Notes under the pieces: model-generated
Databases searched by the model: none
Told to the model about the DNA's origin: nothing
Seen by the model: only the letters and a program-made list of their open reading frames with translations
Program-made: the position numbers and the translations under genes
In this document: piece by piece, positions 55,333-64,000 of the stretch
Position numbering within the stretch: the stretch's first letter is position 1
Layout: the number at the start of each line of letters is the position of its first letter
Assembly: GCA_035489435.1 (NCBI GenBank)
Contig: DATHKG010000161.1
Source: DATHKG01 sp035489435
Lineage (GTDB): Bacteria; Bacteroidota; Bacteroidia; Chitinophagales; Chitinophagaceae
Strand: one strand, 5' to 3'
Length of the DNA stretch: 64,000 bases

Positions 55333-56325
55333 ATGCGATATCCAGTACTAGTTGCCATAACCTGTTTGTTTTCATTTTTTATCATCCCGGGCGCCTCTGC
55401 CCAGGAAAAAACTCCGCTCATTTTTGACACAGACATGGGGCCGGATTATGATGATGTCGGTGCTATTGCCTTGTTACATGCGCTGGCTGACTCTAACCAG
55501 GTGAATATTCTTGCCACCATAGCGAGTACTAAATATGCTGGTGTGGTGCCAGTGCTCAACATATTAAATACTTATTTTAACAGGGCATCGGTACCGGTCG
55601 GAGTTGCCAGGGGCAACGCGGTTAACCAACGCGATACGCAGCACTGGTCAGATACATTAATAGCCCGTTATCCGCATACCATTAAATCAAATGAAGAAGC
55701 AACCGAAGCTGTTGAGCTTTACCGGAAAATCCTTGCTGCCCGTCCCGATAATACTGTAACTATTGTCACCGTTGGTTTCCTGACAAATCTGGCGGGGCTG
55801 TTGCAATCACCCGGCGATAAATATTCGCCCTATCCCGGTACAGAGCTGGTCCGTCGAAAAGTGAAGTTGTTGGTTAGTATGGCTGGAAGATTTCCTGCCG
55901 GGAATGAATTCAATGTCCGTGAAGATGCAGCAGCATCGAAACTGGTATTTGAACGCTGGCCCTCAAAAATCATATTAAGCGGCTTTGAAATCGGCCAGAA
56001 AATTAAAACTGGTCTTCCGCTGGTAAAAAACGCTTCAATAAAAAACAGCCCGGTCAAAGATGTTTACCGAATTTCTATTCCTTTGGCAAAACAGGATTCA
56101 GCAGGCAGAATGAGTTGGGATCAGACCGCGGTATTAGTCGGGGTGAAAGGATATGCGCCCTGGTATAAACTTCATCAAGGTACCATGGTGGTTAACGCAG
56201 ATGGAACAAATTCATGGACGGATTCCGGAAGCCGTCATGCTTACCTGGTGGAAAATCTTCCGTTTTCAGATGTTGCGGCATACATTAATAAGCTGATGCA
56301 ACATCAACCGTCAAATAATCGATAA
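55333..56325 (+). CDS. Secreted nucleoside hydrolase-like protein
   Basis: 330 aa. Signal peptide at residues 1-23 (ending GASA). The calcium-site motif is FDTDMGPDYDDVGAIALLHA. NILATIASTKY, TIVTVGFLTNLAGLL and the C-terminal DQTAVL (Asp of the metal site) complete the inosine-uridine nucleoside hydrolase pattern. The enzyme would split N-glycosidic bonds of nucleosides in the periplasm. Bacteroidetes have many exported forms whose substrates may not be nucleosides. Confidence 0.88.
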   Translation: MRYPVLVAITCLFSFFIIPGASAQEKTPLIFDTDMGPDYDDVGAIALLHALADSNQVNILATIASTKYAGVVPVLNILNTYFNRASVPVGVARGNAVNQRDTQHWSDTLIARYPHTIKSNEEATEAVELYRKILAARPDNTVTIVTVGFLTNLAGLLQSPGDKYSPYPGTELVRRKVKLLVSMAGRFPAGNEFNVREDAAASKLVFERWPSKIILSGFEIGQKIKTGLPLVKNASIKNSPVKDVYRISIPLAKQDSAGRMSWDQTAVLVGVKGYAPWYKLHQGTMVVNADGTNSWTDSGSRHAYLVENLPFSDVAAYINKLMQHQPSNNR

Positions 56326-56384
56326 CCTTTCATTATACCTGTCCTTATTGATTCCTGTCTTGTATACTTAAAAGGCGGGTCTTC

Positions 56385-56580
56385 CAAAAACTATATCAAA
56401 ATGATATTTTAGCCGTATATAATTTTTTATAACTGTCCAAAACTGGTCAAAATGACGTCATTTTGGCTTAATATAATTTTTTATAGTCGTCCAAAATATC
56501 AAATTAAAGTCTATTTTGGCTGAGTATAAATATTATAACTGTCCAAAATGATTGAAAATGTTTAAATTTGGCTGGATATA
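56385..56580 (+). repeat. 53-bp tandem array with a palindrome, upstream of the DUF234 ATPase
   Basis: Units start with TTTTAGCC/TTTTGGCT at 56407, 56461, 56514 and (partial) 56566, with periods of 54, 53 and 52. Each has a TATAATTTTTTATA-like part and a GTCCAAAA part. CAAAATGACGTCATTTTG (56448-56465) is a perfect 18-bp palindrome across the first unit junction. The array ends at the ATPase start codon. Confidence 0.8.
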
Positions 56581-56585
56581 GATTT

Positions 56586-58016
56586 ATGCAGATAATTGGC
56601 AGAATCGATGAACAGGAGGTATTGGCCGCTAAGATAGATTCGGGCGAAGCGGAGCTTATTGCTATCTATGGAAGGCGAAGGGTGGGCAAGACATATCTGA
56701 TCCGGACATTTTGCAGCGATAAAATTGTATTTGAATTTATTGGGATACATGACGCCACCATGCAGGTCCAGCTACAGAATTTCAGTCTTGCCTTACAGAA
56801 ATCTGCCCGGAGTACCATCGCGTTTGCAACTCCGGAAAATTGGGTAAAGGCCTTTTCTATGCTGGACGCATTTCTGGATAACCTGGCCAGCAATAAACCA
56901 GCCGTTGTATTTCTTGACGAATTTCCGTGGATCAATACCCGCAAATCCGGTTTTCTACAGGCTTTCGATCATTGGTGGAACGTGTCGGCGTCCCGAAAGA
57001 ATCACCTGAAAGTTATTATTTGCGGGTCGGCGGCATCGTGGATGATTGAGAATATCATTAATAACCGGGGTGGACTCCATAACCGTGTGACACAAACGAT
57101 CCGGTTGCTGCCATTCACGTTGGGAGAAACGGAACAATACTTAAGCGCCAGGAAAATTGTCCTTGACCGTTACCAGGTTTTACAAATATATATGGCGATG
57201 GGCGGCATCCCGCATTATCTTAAAGACTTAAACACTGGTGAAAGCACTGTGCAAATTATAGACAGGCTCTGCTTTACTAAAGACGGAATACTGAAACAGG
57301 AGTTTGACAAGTTGTATCAATCGCTCTTCGCAAATTCTGAGAACCATATAGCCGTTGTCCGTGCACTGGCGCGCAAAGGAAAAGGATTGACGCGAAATGA
57401 GATTATCGCGGCCTGTGGTTTTACTTCCGGCGGAACTACCACCAGGATCTTAAAGGAGTTGGAGGAATCGGGTTTTATTACACCGTATCTCGCCTTTCAA
57501 AAATCGGAGAATGAGAGCATCTATAAACTGTCTGACGAGTATTCTTTGTTCTATATAAAATTTATTGAGAAACCAAAAGATACAGGTAAAGGGGCATGGT
57601 TAAAACAATCCGGCACGGCATCTTACCTGAGTTGGACAGGTTTTGCCTTTGAATCGGTTTGCCAGAAACATACAACCCAAATCAAACGCGCATTGGGTAT
57701 TGAAGGTGTACTTACGCATTTATCCGGCTGGCGATATGTTCCCGATAAAGGGGAGCAGGGAGCGCAGATCGATCTGTTGATTGACAGGCAGGACCGTTGC
57801 ATCAATATCTGCGAAATAAAGTTCACTACTGCGGAATTTGTGATCGATAAAAAATATGCCGGCGAGATTGATATTAAGTTGAATGTATTCCGAACCCGGA
57901 CCAAAACCAGGAAAACACTTTTTCCTACGATGATCACCACCTTTGGCACTAAGAAAAACGAATATTATCTTGGGCGAATACAAAATGAAGTAGTGATGAA
58001 TGATTTGTTTTACTGA
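56586..58016 (+). CDS. AAA ATPase with DUF234 nuclease-like C-terminal domain
   Basis: 476 aa. Walker A is YGRRRVGKTYLI (about residues 30-41), Walker B VVFLDEFPWI, sensor ICGSAASWM. A winged helix follows (LARKGKGLTRNEIIAACG...LEELEESGFI). The C-terminal DUF234 part has a PD-(D/E)xK-like pattern: AQIDLLIDR...INICEIKFT. This is the archaeal-ATPase/DUF234 group, common in Bacteroidetes and of unknown function. TTG at 56568 is an unlikely start; ATG at 56586 fits the conserved MxIIGRxxE opening. It is a stand-alone gene in an AT-rich, repeat-bearing stretch, consistent with acquisition. Confidence 0.88.
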   Translation: MQIIGRIDEQEVLAAKIDSGEAELIAIYGRRRVGKTYLIRTFCSDKIVFEFIGIHDATMQVQLQNFSLALQKSARSTIAFATPENWVKAFSMLDAFLDNLASNKPAVVFLDEFPWINTRKSGFLQAFDHWWNVSASRKNHLKVIICGSAASWMIENIINNRGGLHNRVTQTIRLLPFTLGETEQYLSARKIVLDRYQVLQIYMAMGGIPHYLKDLNTGESTVQIIDRLCFTKDGILKQEFDKLYQSLFANSENHIAVVRALARKGKGLTRNEIIAACGFTSGGTTTRILKELEESGFITPYLAFQKSENESIYKLSDEYSLFYIKFIEKPKDTGKGAWLKQSGTASYLSWTGFAFESVCQKHTTQIKRALGIEGVLTHLSGWRYVPDKGEQGAQIDLLIDRQDRCINICEIKFTTAEFVIDKKYAGEIDIKLNVFRTRTKTRKTLFPTMITTFGTKKNEYYLGRIQNEVVMNDLFY

Positions 58017-58163
58017 CTTGACGGGAGAAGAAACATACTGTATAATAGCTTCAACACTTTATTATAAACAGTTTATAAATTATTCGGAAAACCAGTCTAC
58101 ACCGACTTTTCCAAGACCTGTGCGCTCGTCTGCCACCGACTCTAATCGTCATGAAAACAAAAA

Positions 58164-58487
58164 TCAAATACTTTTTCCAACTTCAATCGTGTAAAAAATA
58201 TAAGCTACAGCAGAAGCCAAAAAGAAAAATGTCCAACTCGTCATTTTGCCGTCAGCGATCTGGACAATTGCAGAAATAATCAATATAAAGATATTGAAAA
58301 AAGAAAAGTAGAAAAGTAAAGTCATAAAATAGCCTACGATGTGAAAAGCAGTGGTTGATATTTTCGCTGTCCATTGATATAAATTTAATGGAACATAAAA
58401 GGAAATGACTAGTAATATGATTTGAACAATCATGAGGAATGACGCTACAATTAAGTACTTCCGAAAGATTGATTCAACTGTTTTCAT
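58164..58487 (-). CDS. Small integral membrane protein of unknown function
   Basis: 107 aa with three or four hydrophobic spans (about 11-31, 47-73 and 83-101) and short loops. It opens MKTVESIFRKYLIVASFLM and ends FYTIEVGKSI. No motif is recognisable. The gene is isolated and AT-rich like its surroundings. The regular alternation of spans and charges supports a real protein, but no homologue comes to mind. Confidence 0.5.
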   Translation of the reverse strand: MKTVESIFRKYLIVASFLMIVQIILLVISFYVPLNLYQWTAKISTTAFHIVGYFMTLLFYFSFFNIFILIISAIVQIADGKMTSWTFFFLASAVAYIFYTIEVGKSI

Positions 58488-59214
58488 TGTTTTAATACTT
58501 TATTGATCACATTAATAACATTATCAATAATAAAAAAGAATTTGGTTTGATTGATTTACATAAAAACTTTACTGAATCATTTTTGTGAAATTCGAATTTT
58601 TACTGTTATAGTAAAATCTGAGATAAAAAGAATCTTCGGGAATTTTTACAATTTTGTATTGTGAAAATACTTGACAATTGCAAGCACTCCATGACAAAAT
58701 CACAAAATTCAATACAAAAAATTTATTCATAAATAATATAACCCGATTATTTTTTCAATTGGATTGAAGACAGAGTAGTCGAACATCCCAATGCAACAAA
58801 TTAGCCTTCTCATTCAATCTCTCGAAAAAGTTGACTCCCTGAGGTCAATAGCATCGCAACTAAATTTATCCCGGCAAAAGGTTTACTCAATATGCCAGTA
58901 AGAGCTGACAGCGGTATAGACGCGACTTCATTTCAAAATTCAGATTCAAGATTAGATACGAGATCAGCCAGCTGAAGCTGAATATCATAATAGCAACAGC
59001 GAAATATCAATTATCAAAAATATATGACAACAGTTATCGACTTAATTCGAAAACTTCCTGAACTATTTGAAACAAGTTCAACCTCAATTCTACGTAAAAT
59101 TATTGTTCGATTTTTCCGGAAAATAATTATTGACGAAAAAGGAATGTCGAACCCGAAAATTAATGGCAACCTTCTCGCCATACTCAGTCCTAGCAGGGAT
59201 TTAAGTATAAAAAA
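58488..59214. other. AT-rich stretch without a supported gene
   Basis: About 730 bp. A possible 98-codon frame (59024-59320, plus) runs into the tRNA-Ala and its terminator and is not credible as a whole. A 36-codon frame at about 58791 is too short to judge. The base composition resembles the preceding ATPase region, and this may be decayed acquired DNA. Confidence 0.4.
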
Positions 59215-59250
59215 AACCGGCCAACCTTTAAAATCTAAAGTTGACCGGTT
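59215..59250 (-). terminator. Intrinsic terminator of tRNA-Ala
   Basis: On the minus strand AACCGGTCAAC pairs with GTTGGCCGGTT (one G-T-type mismatch) and a run of T follows. It begins 4 nt past the tRNA. Confidence 0.8.
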
Positions 59251-59253
59251 AAG

Positions 59254-59326
59254 TGGAGGATACCGGGATCGAACCGGTCACCTCAAACATGCCATGCTTG
59301 CGCTCTACCAGATGAGCTAATCCCCC
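59254..59326 (-). tRNA. trnA: tRNA-Ala (GGC)
   Basis: The acceptor GGGGGAT/ATCCTCC has the G3-U70 pair that identifies alanine tRNA. The anticodon loop ATGGCAT gives GGC, the T loop is TTCGATC and the discriminator is A. It lies between citrate synthase and the AT-rich region. Confidence 0.95.
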
Positions 59327-59379
59327 CTAAAGCTGTTAAGGATTGCAAATATATACCTGTGATCAGTTTCAACCAAAAG

Positions 59380-59409
59380 AAAAACCCCATCTGACGACAG
59401 GGTTTTTCT
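59380..59409 (-). terminator. Intrinsic terminator of gltA
   Basis: GAAAAACCC and GGGTTTTTC form a 9-bp stem around a 12-nt loop, with TTTT after it on the minus strand, past the gltA stop. Confidence 0.7.
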
Positions 59410-59451
59410 CCAAAATATTTCTGATTCACTGGCTTATTGAGCCTGGAAATC

Positions 59452-60777
59452 CTAATCTCCCCAAATATTATCTTCACCATTGATCCATTTTTTCACCAGT
59501 TCAGTTGTCACTGATTTTGGCCTTTCGATCGCGAAGCCAAGTGCCCTGTCCCAGATCAGGCTGGCAAGCACACCCAGTGAGCGGCTCACTCCAAACAATA
59601 CCGTGTAGAAATCATATTCTACCATACCATAATGAACCAGTAAAGCACCACTATGTGCATCAACATTCGGCCATGGATTTTTCACCTTTCCCAGTGATTC
59701 CAGGATAGGCGGAACCACTTCATAAACGTTCCAGACTGTCTGAACCAACGGATCTTCAGGCATATGTTTTTTCCCGAATTCCATCTGGGCAGTGAAACGT
59801 GGATCCGTTTTTCTCAAAACGGCATGACCATAACCCGGAACAACCTTGCCTTCTTTCAAGGTTTCCTGTACATAATTCGCAATCTGTTCTTTGGAAGGAG
59901 ATTCTGTTTTCAGTTTTTCTCTCAGTTCAAATATCCATTTTATCACTTCCTGGTTTGCAAGACCATGTAGGGGCCCTGCCAGGCCATTCATGCCCGCAGC
60001 CAGTGAAAGATAAGGGTCGCTTAGTGCAGAGCCAACCAGGTGTGTTGTATGTGCAGACACATTTCCACCTTCATGATCGGCGTGAATAGTCATATACAAA
60101 CGCATCAGTTCCTTAAAGCCTTCATTATTGTAACCAAGCATGTGTGCAAGATTACCTGCCCAGTCGAGTAAGCCGTTTGGTTGTATATGCTGATCCTTTT
60201 TATATTTTCTTCTGTAGATATAAGCTGCAACCCGTGGTAAGCGCGCGATAAGATCAAGACTGTCGTCAAAAGCTGCGATCCAGTAGTCTTTTTTGTTCAT
60301 CCCTTCGGCATATTGCTTCGCGAAGTTGCTTTCTGTCTGCAGCGCCATGATGGCACTTACAAACATCGTCATAGGATGTGATTCAACAGGAAAAGCATCA
60401 ATAACATCAAATACATGTTTTGGAACATGCGATCTTCTCTGGAGAATTGATGTTACATGATTTACATCTTCTTCCGTTGGCAATTCCCCGATAAGCATTA
60501 AATAAAACAATCCTTCCGGTAAAGGTTCTGTTCCTCCTTTAGCTTTTGGCAGCTTTTCCTGCAATTCCGGGATTGAATATCCGCGGAAACGAATCCCTTC
60601 TTTTGAATCCAGCAACGAAGTCTCTGATACCAGGCCAGTGATACCGCGCATTCCCTGGTATACCTGCGAAAGTTGAACCTCCCCTACTATTTTGCTTCCA
60701 TGGTCTTTGAGGAGATTTTTAATTTCAGCAGCTGAAGCTGTTGCTTTCTCCCTGAACCGATCTTTAAGAATTCCCAT
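59452..60777 (-). CDS. gltA: Citrate synthase
   Basis: 441 aa. All three active-site parts are present: MTIHADHEGGNVSAHT, GPLHGLANQEV and PGYGHAVLRKTDPRF (with the arginine), plus a C-terminal Asp region NVDAHSGALLVHYGM and FGVSRSLGVLASLIWDRALG. It makes citrate from oxaloacetate and acetyl-CoA. The N-terminal FREKATASAAEIKNLLKDHG and the core resemble the mitochondrial-like (type I) form rather than the E. coli hexameric form, as in several Bacteroidetes. Single gene with its own terminator. Confidence 0.97.
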   Translation of the reverse strand: MGILKDRFREKATASAAEIKNLLKDHGSKIVGEVQLSQVYQGMRGITGLVSETSLLDSKEGIRFRGYSIPELQEKLPKAKGGTEPLPEGLFYLMLIGELPTEEDVNHVTSILQRRSHVPKHVFDVIDAFPVESHPMTMFVSAIMALQTESNFAKQYAEGMNKKDYWIAAFDDSLDLIARLPRVAAYIYRRKYKKDQHIQPNGLLDWAGNLAHMLGYNNEGFKELMRLYMTIHADHEGGNVSAHTTHLVGSALSDPYLSLAAGMNGLAGPLHGLANQEVIKWIFELREKLKTESPSKEQIANYVQETLKEGKVVPGYGHAVLRKTDPRFTAQMEFGKKHMPEDPLVQTVWNVYEVVPPILESLGKVKNPWPNVDAHSGALLVHYGMVEYDFYTVLFGVSRSLGVLASLIWDRALGFAIERPKSVTTELVKKWINGEDNIWGD

Positions 60778-60972
60778 TATATACTGGTTATATTAATTGA
60801 TAAACAATCGTAATTATAGCCTTATTCATTAAGATCACACATATACGCCTGTTGCTAAGGCGCTTAAAGTTAAAACAAAACAAGGGAACTATCAATCCGG
60901 TTTACTTGCCGGAAACGATAAATTAATAAATAACAGGGATGAACGCAGAATTTTTAATGCTGATCGAAGCAT

Positions 60973-62073
60973 CTATTTTGGTGCTCTCCGGTATATAAAA
61001 ATTGTCACGAATCCGAATATTATATTAGGCATCCAGGCAGCCAGTACCGGCGAAAAATTACTTTTTGTTGAAAAGGTGAGTGAGAACTTATCCATAACTA
61101 CAAAAAGTGCGGCTATGATAATGCCTAATGCCAGGTGTAGCCCGCTCCCGCCCCTGGTTTTTCTTGAAGCTATAATTGCGCCCATGATTGTCAGAAGAAA
61201 AACAGAAAAAGGAGTAGCATCACGCCGATATCTTTCTACTTTGTAATTGTTCAGCCCCTCGGTACCCTTGGTTTCTTCGGCACTAATGAAAGCCATAAGT
61301 TTTGGGGTAGTCATTTTGTCTTTCAGATATTTATCTTCAATCTCTTCCGGACGCATTGAAAGATTAATGTTCCTTGAATCGGTGTGGCTGATGGTTTCTT
61401 TCAATCCATCAAGCTTACGCTCGACAACATTTGTCATCTGCCAGTTTTGTTTTGAAGTATCCCACCTGATATTATCTGCCCTTAGATTATAAACGACTTT
61501 ACCATCTGCGATTTTTTCCATAAAAAAACCACTTCTTGCTGTTTTTGTAGTCGAATCGTAATTACGCATACCGGCATAGGTATCTGAATTGATGCGATAA
61601 TAATAGTCCCTTCTTTTTTTATAATACTCCTGCTTTTCATAAGAACTTTCGGAATCTATATATCTCGCCGAGAAGTTTCCCCGTAGAATATTGGCGCGGG
61701 GGATCAGGTATTGATTTGCCAGCCAGAAACCACCACCAAGTATAAACGCCCCTATCAGGTATGAACGAAGCATCCGGTTAAAACTTACACCTCCGGCCAG
61801 GATCGCAATAATTTCAGATCTGCCCGCCATTTTCGAAGTAAAAAGTATTACCGCGATGAACACCATCAGCGGAAAGATCATTGAAATGATAAATGGAACA
61901 AAGCCGGCATAATACTGGGTAAGAATAGTGTAGGCTGAAAGACCGGATTTTACAAACTCATCGGTTTTTTCACTGGTGTCGATCACAACTGAGATCAGTG
62001 AAAAGATCAATACCATGAATATGGTAGTAGATAAAAACTTTTTAAGAATATACCAATCGAGCTTTTTGATCAT
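60973..62073 (-). CDS. LptF/LptG-family lipopolysaccharide export permease
   Basis: 366 aa from MIKKLDWYIL. The N-terminal KKLDWYILKKFLSTTIFMVL, YYAGFVPFIISMIFPLMVFIAVILFTSKMAGRSEIIAILAGGVSF and two later spans (ending IIFGFVTIFIYRRAPK) give the six-span YjgP/YjgQ layout with a periplasmic jellyroll between spans 3 and 4. With LptB it extracts LPS from the inner membrane. LptF and LptG cannot be told apart here, and Bacteroidetes often encode them apart. An ATG two codons upstream is possible. Confidence 0.9.
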   Translation of the reverse strand: MIKKLDWYILKKFLSTTIFMVLIFSLISVVIDTSEKTDEFVKSGLSAYTILTQYYAGFVPFIISMIFPLMVFIAVILFTSKMAGRSEIIAILAGGVSFNRMLRSYLIGAFILGGGFWLANQYLIPRANILRGNFSARYIDSESSYEKQEYYKKRRDYYYRINSDTYAGMRNYDSTTKTARSGFFMEKIADGKVVYNLRADNIRWDTSKQNWQMTNVVERKLDGLKETISHTDSRNINLSMRPEEIEDKYLKDKMTTPKLMAFISAEETKGTEGLNNYKVERYRRDATPFSVFLLTIMGAIIASRKTRGGSGLHLALGIIIAALFVVMDKFSLTFSTKSNFSPVLAAWMPNIIFGFVTIFIYRRAPK

Positions 62074-62182
62074 CTGCAAATATCACGATTATTCATTATT
62101 ATAGCTGAATAATCAACAGTTTAGGTTGAATTTTTAACTTGGCCTTTTCATCATATATCCATTTAATAATTATCTTCCGTAC

Positions 62183-62968
62183 ATGCAAAAAGCTTTGTTG
62201 TTTCTGCTTGGAATTATGACAATTACACAATCCGGCGCACAGGAAAATGGGATTTATGAGAAAAAAACCTTTATGCGGGACAGTACTGTATTGCAATACC
62301 GCATCATGTACCCGGAAAACTATACTCCTTTAGTAAAATATCCGGTTGTACTGTTTCTGCATGGTGCAGGCGAAAGGGGTAACAACAATGAAGGTCAGCT
62401 GAAACACGGCGGAAGCTTTTTCGCTAACGCGGCTAACCGCAAAGCGTTCCCGGCCATCATAGTCTTCCCGCAATGCCCATTTACAGATTTCTGGGCCAGG
62501 ATCTCACTCAACTTCAAGGAAGATGATTCGCTCGGGAGACTGGTTTTTCCAGCAAATGTTCCGGCTGGAAAAACGCTGGACCTTGTCAGTAAGCTGATGG
62601 ATTCGCTGGCTGAAGGAAACAATGTCGATAAAAACAGGATTTATATCGGGGGCTTGTCAATGGGCGGTATGGGAACATTTGAATTGCTTTGGCGCAAGCC
62701 TGGTTTTTTTGCCGCAGCAATTGCAATCTGTGGTGGCGGCAACCCGGAGAAAGTCACGACCTATGCAAAGGGTTTTCCAATCTGGGTTTTTCATGGCGAT
62801 AAAGATCCAACGGTAAAGGTTGGCAATTCAAGGCTGATAGTAAACGCTTTGAAAAAAGCCGGGGCGAATGTGAAGTATACGGAGTATCCGGGCGTGTTAC
62901 ATAATAGCTGGAACAATGCATTTGATGAGCCTGAGCTACTTCCATGGCTTTTTGGGCAAAAGAAATGA
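62183..62968 (+). CDS. Secreted alpha/beta-hydrolase, prolyl-oligopeptidase-like or esterase
   Basis: 261 aa. Signal peptide at residues 1 to about 19 (ending SGAQ). The fold shows VVLFLHGAGERGNN (oxyanion region), nucleophile in IGGLSMGGMGTF, acid in VFHGDKDPTV and His in YPGVLHNSWNNAF. Similar proteins are carboxylesterases or feruloyl-esterase-like enzymes that often act on plant polymers. It is transcribed divergently from the LptF/G permease; nothing nearby narrows the substrate. Confidence 0.85.
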   Translation: MQKALLFLLGIMTITQSGAQENGIYEKKTFMRDSTVLQYRIMYPENYTPLVKYPVVLFLHGAGERGNNNEGQLKHGGSFFANAANRKAFPAIIVFPQCPFTDFWARISLNFKEDDSLGRLVFPANVPAGKTLDLVSKLMDSLAEGNNVDKNRIYIGGLSMGGMGTFELLWRKPGFFAAAIAICGGGNPEKVTTYAKGFPIWVFHGDKDPTVKVGNSRLIVNALKKAGANVKYTEYPGVLHNSWNNAFDEPELLPWLFGQKK

Positions 62969-64000
62969 TCTTTTTATCCCCGTTGCATATATGTGAGATT
63001 GTTGATTGTGCACGGTCATGGCGTTCACTCGGTTCTTCCCTTCGCCGGATGGGCCTTTCGGTTAGTTTGATTTGCCACTGTGATTCCTGGTTAATACGTT
63101 TCGTTATGCCGGTCTCTGCTGTTGTCTCCGATCGGCTTTTTGTTCCCTGATCAGCTTTTTTTAGGTATGCTTGTAGTGCTGGTTGCTGTTGGGCCCTGAT
63201 CGGCTTGGGTAACTCCGAACAGGAATCGAAGGTGGCAATCAAACCAACCTCAGGCCCATCCTGCACGTTCTAATCTCGTTCACTTAGGGGGATATGCGAC
63301 TTGTACAACAAAATTCAACATTCGCTTATTGCAATAACCGGCATTGACATTATCGGCATTGCAGAAATTGAAATGACATTGCTGTGTTACCGTTCTCTGA
63401 ATTACAGTTGCCAGCTACCCGGTTATCGGAAAAACACTTGCCAAAATCCATTAGCACCAATCTCAGCTATCGAAATTTCGGTTGAGCATCATTGCATTTG
63501 CATTCTTTTCATCTAATTCGCAAGCAATCTGGTTCCAGTGCATTAATAATATTTCCCAAAGCGCAAAGGAAAAAATAACGATGGGTATTGCATCGTTTGC
63601 TCGCTACAGCCTGGCAATGATTCAGCGTAGTAGTGATTTAGTGTTTGCGGGTGGCCGTGATTTATCGTTTGCGAACGCAGCTTTTACACGTGGCAGCGTT
63701 ATCGGGGGCTGCCTTTGGAAGTAGTAGTTTTTGCGGGTGGCAGCGTTTGCGGGTGGCAGCATTTGCACGCGGCGTTTTTTTGCGGATGGCTGCGTTATCT
63801 CCTCCCATCGAATGTAAGATCGGTTTGTATATTAGATCGGGCAGGGAATTGCAAAAATCAATATCAGCTCATTTGTCATCTATCGCTAATTAAGTGATTG
63901 GCTTATCCACAAGATTTAATGCTTATTGAATGATGGGACAACGAAGCCTGCTATATAGGACTGGTAAGAATTGTTATGTTAGTATGATATTCCCCCAAGT
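62969..64000. other. Terminal region without a supported gene
   Basis: About 1 kb. Several short overlapping frames exist on both strands, but none has a recognisable motif or a plausible composition. The stretch 62990-63280 is rich in short T/G-rich runs and might be decayed coding sequence. A 16-bp repeat array occurs at 63733-63797. Confidence 0.4.
63733..63797 (+). repeat. 16-17-bp imperfect tandem array
   Basis: Four units: GCGGGTGGCAGCGTTT (63733), GCGGGTGGCAGCATTT (63749), a diverged GCACGCGGC unit (63765) and GCGGATGGCTGCGTTA (63782). Related TTTGCGGGTGGC also occurs near 63644. It is far from any stop codon. Confidence 0.65.

Noticed and set aside
59024..59320. 98-codon plus-strand frame opening MTTVIDLIRKL
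   Set aside because: It runs through the tRNA-Ala terminator and most of the tRNA itself, so the second half cannot be coding, and the first half has no recognisable motif.
62754..63266. 170-codon minus-strand frame at the right end
   Set aside because: It overlaps the 3' part of the esterase gene on the other strand. Its composition (many Q, S, R, T) and lack of any motif fit a shadow frame.

Overview
The window reads as chromosomal DNA of a Bacteroidota species, most likely of the Chitinophagaceae/Chitinophagales. The grounds are a SusC/SusD pair, a PorU/PorV-type pair of the type IX secretion system, a short HPF, an S21 protein of Bacteroidetes type, a hexuronate operon typical of plant-glycan degraders, promoters of the TTTG-N20-TAnnTTTG kind, and almost no Shine-Dalgarno signal ahead of start codons. 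No phage, insertion sequence or CRISPR array is visible.

Layout. 1-7.5 kb is the translation core: the 5' end of rplK, then on the minus strand the ancient cluster tRNA-Thr, tRNA-Tyr, tRNA-Gly, tRNA-Thr, tuf, tRNA-Trp, secE, nusG, with hpf, a Xer recombinase and rpsU upstream. A plus-strand pair (transglutaminase-like protein and a lysine/alanine-rich H1-like protein) separates nusG from rplK. 7.5-20 kb holds riboflavin synthase, a membrane glycosyltransferase-like protein, a PorU2/PorV2 pair, tyrS, tRNA-Gln, a GNAT acetyltransferase behind two palindromes, and a frameshifted di-heme peroxidase with a small secreted neighbour. 20-33.3 kb is a polysaccharide utilisation locus: sugar/H+ symporter, a secreted 808-aa protein with an internal duplication, SusD, SusC, a divergent single-pass membrane protein that may regulate it, and a GH95 fucosidase.

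33.5-38.6 kb has a REC-PAS-PAS-histidine kinase, a subtilase lipoprotein, lpxB and a 59-aa membrane protein. 38.6-44.7 kb is one operon for hexuronates (uxaB, uxaC, kdgK, eda, exuT) that lacks altronate dehydratase. 45-62 kb contains a response regulator/CHASE3 histidine kinase pair, a small lipoprotein, a GlcG-type protein, a Tat-exported phospholipase C, a CPA2 antiporter, a voltage-gated-type K+ channel with a zinc ribbon, a nucleoside hydrolase, a repeat-preceded DUF234 ATPase, tRNA-Ala, citrate synthase, an LptF/LptG permease and an esterase. The last 1 kb has no convincing gene.

The most unusual pattern is a set of short tandem-repeat arrays, each with its own unit (7, 14, 19, 22 and 23-25 bp), that begin inside or directly after the stop codon of five unrelated genes: the PUL regulator-like gene, the histidine kinase at 33.5 kb, lpxB, uxaB and the CPA2 antiporter. 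The unit sequences differ but the placement is the same. This suggests one process that duplicates DNA at gene 3' ends, or a role in 3' end formation. An in-frame hexamer-based repeat in the GH95 gene and a 53-bp array ahead of the DUF234 ATPase add to the repeat load.
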